In this document: positions 33,150 to 36,530 of the stretch, in pieces
How the letters are laid out: each line of letters starts with the position of its first letter
Position numbering within the stretch: the first letter of the stretch is position 1
DNA from: Planctomycetota bacterium
Lineage (GTDB): Bacteria; Planctomycetota; Phycisphaerae; SM23-33
Length of the DNA: 36,530 nt
Assembly: GCA_029553505.1 (NCBI GenBank)
Contig: JAKPKY010000175.1
Span: 1 to 36,530 of the forward strand
Direction: 5' to 3'
Notes under the pieces: generated by a model
Databases searched by the model: none
What the model saw: only the letters and a program-made list of their open reading frames with translations
What the model was told of the DNA's origin: nothing
Made by a program: the position numbers and the translations under genes

Positions 33150-34445
33150 TCAGAATTTCTCGTTCGGCAGGAAGACCTTTCGCGGGGTCTCGAAGAACAG
33201 CTCGCGGGCGATGCCCGGCACGTCGTCGCGGCGGAGGAAGCCCCGCTCGATCCTCTCGGCCAGCACGTTCGCCAGCACGCGGCGGCTCATGGCCAGCCGC
33301 CCGTAGACGTAGTCCGCGCAGCGCCCGTCGCTGAAGAAGCCCATCAGTCGGTTGAGGGGAACCATGTCCAGGCGCCGTGCCCAGGCGGCGTGCATCCCGG
33401 CGGGGAACACGCACTGCCACCAGAAGCCCGCCAGGGACAGGTTCGGGTAGCCCTGGGTGAGGGAGGCCCAGATGGGCTCGTCGTTCTCGAACCCGTTGAG
33501 GAGGTTGAAGTGGATTTCCGGGAACTCCGCCAGCAGGTGGGCGAAGGTCTGGGCGAACTGGGGGGCGGCCTTCTGGACCGGGTGCGCCCGCATGCCCCCC
33601 TGCCCGTCGCCGGGCGTCAGGTACTGCGTGCCGTAGCAGAACTGGAAGACTTTCGCTTTTCCGCGAATCGCCGCGCAGATGGCGCGCAGGTTGGCGGCCT
33701 CGAGGATGCGCCGCCCGTCCAGCCCGGTGGATTCGCCGGCGCTTTCCCGGCGGAGCAGCTCGTTGACCTCCGCGTCGGATGCGGGCGTGAAATCCATCTC
33801 CGACGTGACCCACGCCACCAGCGCCAGTCGGCTCGACCAGTCCACCGACTCGTAGAACCGCGTGGAAATCTCGCGGAGATCGTCCACCGTCTGGACGGGC
33901 CGCCCGAAGTGCCGATCCGCCCAGTGCCGCAACCGCCCCGCCCAGCCGTGAAACTCCACCGTGCCCCCGCCGGGCGTGCGCTCCACCGTCCGGCGGATTC
34001 CGTAATCCGTCTGCCCTTCCGCAAGCGGCGTGAGCTTGGTCTGGCTGGAGAGAATCCGCTCGATCCGCCCCTTGCGGAAGATTTCCGCGGCGAAGTCCGG
34101 GCGCTTCGCGCCGTCCGACAGTCGCTCCAGAAGCCCCGGAAGCGTCTTGCGCGAAATCGCCTCGCGCCAATCGTACAGGTCGGTCAGGATCGTCTCCAGC
34201 ATCCACCCGGCGCCCGTGTGGCGGATCATGGGCCAGCGGTCGGCGAAGTCCTCGCACGTCAACGCCCCGCCCGCGCCGGCCGCGCCCGCCAGCGGATCGT
34301 CCGCCGAGTTCAGCAGGTACGTCAGCATGTGGTACAGCAGAATCTCTTCCGGCGCCTCGGCGGCTGGACGGTCCCGATGGATGTGACTGTGCACGTCGAT
34401 GGCCGGCACTTCGCATAACGCCGCATACAACTCTTCCCGTAACAT
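33150..34445 (-). CDS. Glucuronate isomerase-like metal-dependent protein
   Basis: A 431-residue protein resembling the glucuronate/galacturonate isomerase (UxaC) family of the amidohydrolase superfamily, which interconverts uronates and keto sugars. DVHSHIHRD (17-25) has the HxH metal site, and the middle segments (WPMIRHTGAGWMLETILTDLY, FYESVDWSSRL) and the C-terminal GFFSDGRCADYVYGRLAMSRRVL, with a late Asp, fit the barrel. It is slightly shorter than true UxaC (about 460), so a related isomerase or hydrolase is possible. ATG 34445 follows a GGGAGA. A promoter lies at 34481-34508. It is divergent from the prepilin peptidase gene. Confidence 0.78.
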   Translation of the reverse strand: MLREELYAALCEVPAIDVHSHIHRDRPAAEAPEEILLYHMLTYLLNSADDPLAGAAGAGGALTCEDFADRWPMIRHTGAGWMLETILTDLYDWREAISRKTLPGLLERLSDGAKRPDFAAEIFRKGRIERILSSQTKLTPLAEGQTDYGIRRTVERTPGGGTVEFHGWAGRLRHWADRHFGRPVQTVDDLREISTRFYESVDWSSRLALVAWVTSEMDFTPASDAEVNELLRRESAGESTGLDGRRILEAANLRAICAAIRGKAKVFQFCYGTQYLTPGDGQGGMRAHPVQKAAPQFAQTFAHLLAEFPEIHFNLLNGFENDEPIWASLTQGYPNLSLAGFWWQCVFPAGMHAAWARRLDMVPLNRLMGFFSDGRCADYVYGRLAMSRRVLANVLAERIERGFLRRDDVPGIARELFFETPRKVFLPNEKF

Positions 34446-34480
34446 TCGCCATTCTCCCAGGATTTCAAAATAGTCCCTCC

Positions 34481-34508
34481 ATCATAGACTCCGCCCGCAC
34501 CAACGCAA
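34481..34508 (-). promoter_or_regulatory. Promoter for the isomerase-like gene
   Basis: On the minus strand TTGCGT (34503-34508) and TATGAT (34481-34486) are 16 bases apart, giving a start near 34475, about 30 bases before the ATG. Confidence 0.55.
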
Positions 34509-34522
34509 TGAGTGATTGCCCC

Positions 34523-34609
34523 AAGGACCGGGGCCAGGGACTGGGGACCAGGTTCACGCAGCGGCTCTTGTTCTTCCGGGTTCCATGGTTCCCTGTTCCC
34601 GGTTCCTTT
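34523..34609 (-). repeat. GGAACC palindromic element (A6), minus orientation
   Basis: The left arm is degenerate (AAGGACCGGGGCCAGGGACT, GGGGACCAGG). The core read on the minus strand is CCGGAAGAACAAGAGCCGCT then GCGTGAACC (34551-34579). The right arm has GGGTTCCATGGTTCCCTGTT and CCCGGTTCC. It lies between two divergent genes and is followed at 34612-34649 by an AGTGG-type arm. Confidence 0.78.
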
Positions 34610-34611
34610 CT

Positions 34612-34649
34612 CAGCCCACTCTCCACTCTGCACTCGCCACTCTCTTCCC
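34612..34649. repeat. AGTGGAGAGTG-type repeat, reversed
   Basis: CCCACTCTCCACTCTGCACT and CGCCACTCTC are the reverse complement of the words at 25357-25400. It directly follows element A6, so two different arm types are joined here. Confidence 0.6.
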
Positions 34650-34653
34650 ACGC

Positions 34654-34682
34654 TTGCAAACGTACCGGCGGCGTGTTAGGGT
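34654..34682 (+). promoter_or_regulatory. Possible promoter for the prepilin peptidase gene
   Basis: TTGCAA (34654-34659) and TAGGGT (34677-34682) are 17 bases apart; the -10 is weak. The gene starts 45 bases further on. Confidence 0.35.
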
Positions 34683-34727
34683 TCGCCGGACAGTTCCACT
34701 GAGAATCTACCCGAGGGTCTTGCGCGA

Positions 34728-35969
34728 ATGGATGCGTACTGGATCACGATGTTGTTCCTCCTGGGCGCCTGCGTGGGCAGCTTTCTGAACGTCGTGGTCT
34801 GGCGGCTTCCGCGCGGCGAGAGCATCGTCTTTCCCGCCAGCCACTGCCCCGCCTGCGGGCGGGCCATCCGCTGGTACGACAACATCCCGCTGGTCAGCTG
34901 GTTCGTCCTGCGGGGGCGCTGCCGCGACTGCAAGGCGCGCATCAGTCCGCGCTACGTGATTGTGGAGGCGCTGACGGCCGTCCTCGTCGCCGGGCTTTAC
35001 GTGGGCTTCTACGTCCTGCGCGTCCGGCGCGGAACGGGAGAATTCCTGCACACCTGGCCGATGTTCGCCGCGCACGCGGCGCTGCTGTGCGGGCTGCTGG
35101 CGTGCGCCCTGGTGGACATCGAGAAGTGGATCGTTCCGCTGGAGGTCTGCTGGTTCGTTTCGCTGGTGGGCGTGGCGGCCGGCGCGGCGTCCCCCCCGGC
35201 GAAGGAGCTGCTTCCGCTCGTCTCGCCCGCAATGGGCGCGATGGGCCTGGCCGCTGTCGTCGGACTGGGCGTCTCGCTGCTGCTGACCCGCTACGGCGTG
35301 CTGACGCCGAGCTTCGTCGACGCGACCGACGCCCCGGTTTCCGAAGACCCGGAGCCCGCCCGCCGGATCGCCGGGAAGAAGAAATCCAAGCGGGACAAGG
35401 GCCAACCCGCGCCGCCGTCCGTCGCCATCACCAAGGCCCACGGCGTCAATCCGCGACGCGAGATCCTGCGCGAGGTGCTCTTCCTGGCGCCGGCGTTCGC
35501 CCTGGCGATCGGGGCGCACCTGCTGGTCACCCGCGTCGGGTGGGCTGCCGACCGCTGGCACGCCTGGAACAGCCAGGCCGCCGCCGGCGCCTTCGCCCGG
35601 CACTTCGCGGCGCTCCAAGCCGCGGTGTGGGGCTACCTCGTCGGCGGGTTGTGGATCTGGGGCACGCGAATCCTCGGTACGCTGGCCTTCGGAAAAGAAG
35701 CCATGGGCATGGGCGACGTGCATATCCTGGCAGCCGTCGGCGCGGTCTGCGGGTGGGTCGTCCCCTCCATCGCGTTTTTCGTCGCGCCGTTCTTCGCCCT
35801 GCTCTGGGCGGTCGTCCTGGTGCTCCGCCGCAACCAGCGCGAGCTGCCCTACGGGCCGTGGCTGGCAGTCGCAACGCTCGTGGTTGTCGTATGTTATGAC
35901 TATTTCGCAACGAACCTTCAACCGATGTTCCGGACCCTCGAACTGCTGCGGGAGGGAAATCTGCCATGA
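34728..35969 (+). CDS. A24 family prepilin peptidase with large insertion
   Basis: A 413-residue inner-membrane protein that cleaves the leader of type IV pilins or pseudopilins. The N-terminal zinc-finger loop has Cys40, Cys43, Cys65 and Cys68 ([34 protein letters not shown]). The two catalytic aspartates are Asp130 in [11 protein letters not shown] and Asp330 in GMGDVHI. In ordinary members they are about 60-70 residues apart; here about 200, because of an insertion with a Lys-rich cytoplasmic loop (about 195-245) and an added membrane segment and domain (250-310). The start is ATG 34728. It overlaps the next gene by four bases, so they are coupled. No pilin gene is in the window. Confidence 0.88.
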   Translation: MDAYWITMLFLLGACVGSFLNVVVWRLPRGESIVFPASHCPACGRAIRWYDNIPLVSWFVLRGRCRDCKARISPRYVIVEALTAVLVAGLYVGFYVLRVRRGTGEFLHTWPMFAAHAALLCGLLACALVDIEKWIVPLEVCWFVSLVGVAAGAASPPAKELLPLVSPAMGAMGLAAVVGLGVSLLLTRYGVLTPSFVDATDAPVSEDPEPARRIAGKKKSKRDKGQPAPPSVAITKAHGVNPRREILREVLFLAPAFALAIGAHLLVTRVGWAADRWHAWNSQAAAGAFARHFAALQAAVWGYLVGGLWIWGTRILGTLAFGKEAMGMGDVHILAAVGAVCGWVVPSIAFFVAPFFALLWAVVLVLRRNQRELPYGPWLAVATLVVVVCYDYFATNLQPMFRTLELLREGNLP

Positions 35970-36307
35970 GCTTCCGAACGTTTCGCGGATACGTGCTGGT
36001 GGTCGTCTGCGGGTTGCTGATCCTGGCGGCGGCGCTGCTGGTCGTGCTGCAATGGCAGCTCCGGGCCGACTTCAACCTGTTCGGCAAGCCGCTGAGCATC
36101 CGCCTGGTGCAGGACGGCGGGAAACTCGTCGGCGGGGTGAACACGGGGCTGCTGATGCTCCTGTCGGCCGCCGGCGGAATCGTGATGGTCTGGGTGGTCA
36201 AACTGCTGGTGCGGGGGCTGAAGGACCTCCGCAAGGGCGCCCAGTTCGCCCGCGAAGTCGAGCGGGAAGTCCATCGCCTGGCGGAAGGAAGCGACAAGGA
36301 CTCCTGA
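35966..36307 (+). CDS. Small two-helix membrane protein
   Basis: A 113-residue protein with two predicted membrane helices (8-29 and 60-82) separated by a short hydrophilic stretch ([19 protein letters not shown]) and ending in a charged helix ([20 protein letters not shown]). Its start overlaps the prepilin peptidase stop (ATGA), so it is translationally coupled. I do not recognise a family; the shape, two helices followed by a charged coil, recalls LapA-type lipopolysaccharide assembly proteins, but that is only a likeness. It may accompany the peptidase or simply share its transcript. Confidence 0.75.
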   Translation: MSFRTFRGYVLVVVCGLLILAAALLVVLQWQLRADFNLFGKPLSIRLVQDGGKLVGGVNTGLLMLLSAAGGIVMVWVVKLLVRGLKDLRKGAQFAREVEREVHRLAEGSDKDS

Positions 36308-36382
36308 CCGCGCCGTTGGGGAACCTTTCGGGGTCCTTGCGCAATTTCCCCGCAAAAAACTGTTGTCTCCGGCGGGACTGGT

Positions 36383-36388
36383 TATAAT
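36383..36388 (+). promoter_or_regulatory. -10 element for the lipoprotein gene
   Basis: A perfect TATAAT preceded by TGGT lies about 56 bases before the ATG at 36444. No good -35 stands at 16-18 bases (TTGTCT is only 14 away), so it may act as a -10 with an extended TG motif. Confidence 0.45.
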
Positions 36389-36443
36389 TCACGCGGGGCG
36401 AATCCCCGGAAAATGCGGACGATCAGACGAAAGGAGATTTCCC

Positions 36444-36530
36444 ATGTCGCGCATGCGGCTTACCAACCTGGCGGTCCTTCTGAGCGTGGTGGCGTTCATG
36501 GCGGTCGGCTGCTGCGATAAGGAAAAGCAG
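36444..36530 (+). CDS. Lipoprotein, N-terminal part
   Basis: Only 29 codons are visible before the right edge. The start MSRMRLTNLAVLLSVVAFMA leads to VGCC, a lipobox, so the first of the two Cys residues is probably lipidated; DKEKQ follows. The ATG has AAAGGAG eight bases upstream, one of the best ribosome binding sites in the window. Nothing more can be said of its function; short lipoproteins of this kind often begin OmpA or Pal-like chains. Confidence 0.65.
   Translation, partial: MSRMRLTNLAVLLSVVAFMAVGCCDKEKQ

Overview
The window is a high-GC (about two thirds G+C), densely coded chromosomal segment of a Gram-negative, LPS-making bacterium, most likely a planctomycete (possibly Phycisphaerae-like). 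The grounds are a PQQ-propeller protein beginning WPQFLGPDRTG, a fused AroD-AroE enzyme, lipid A and heptose genes, many exported proteins of unknown function, dispersal of genes usually clustered (dnaA without dnaN, rpmA without rplU), and many intergenic palindromic repeats. This assignment is inference. I see no tRNA, rRNA, CRISPR, transposase or phage gene.

Layout. 1-3112 (minus): a partial exported protein with its own promoter, then an aldo/keto reductase, a Gfo/Idh/MocA oxidoreductase and a methyltransferase. 3264-4523 (plus): a secreted PQQ-type propeller with a terminator-like hairpin in its leader. 4790-7350 (minus): dnaA, preceded by three DnaA-box-like sites, and a GNAT acetyltransferase. 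7569-11640 (plus): an exported protein, rpmA, obgE, coaX and prmC. 11823-14613 (minus): a DUF1015 protein and a squalene-cyclase-repeat protein. 14667-19403 (minus): an LPS-related run, isocitrate dehydrogenase-like gene, lpxK, hldE and gmhB, the last fused to a two-helix membrane domain. 19583-20560 (minus): an exported protein. 20872-25182 (plus): a two-gene unit of an S55 (SpoIVB-like) peptidase with apparently permuted halves and a secreted propeller/Ig protein. 25599-28751 (minus): a lipoprotein and a PL11 rhamnogalacturonan lyase. 28905-33015 (plus): aroDE, a nitrilase-family hydrolase and argG. 33150-34445 (minus): an uronate isomerase-like protein. 34728-36530 (plus): a prepilin peptidase with a large insertion, a small membrane protein and the start of a lipoprotein gene.

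The most unusual content is between the genes. At least six sites carry a palindromic element whose arms are tandem GGAACC-type words and whose centre, in five copies, is a conserved asymmetric core, so these copies can be oriented and are homologous rather than simple repeats. Other gaps hold elements of the same design built from different words (GAATTCG/GAAATCC, GGATTCC, GAACAGG, AGTGGAGAGTGG) or nested GGGTGCC hairpins. One gap (30456-30749) holds three inverted repeats nested in one another. Some copies sit at gene ends and could terminate transcription, but others lie between divergent genes, where termination is not needed. The second candidate is the permuted S55 peptidase with its propeller partner; the third is the GmhB membrane fusion with a strong internal start site.
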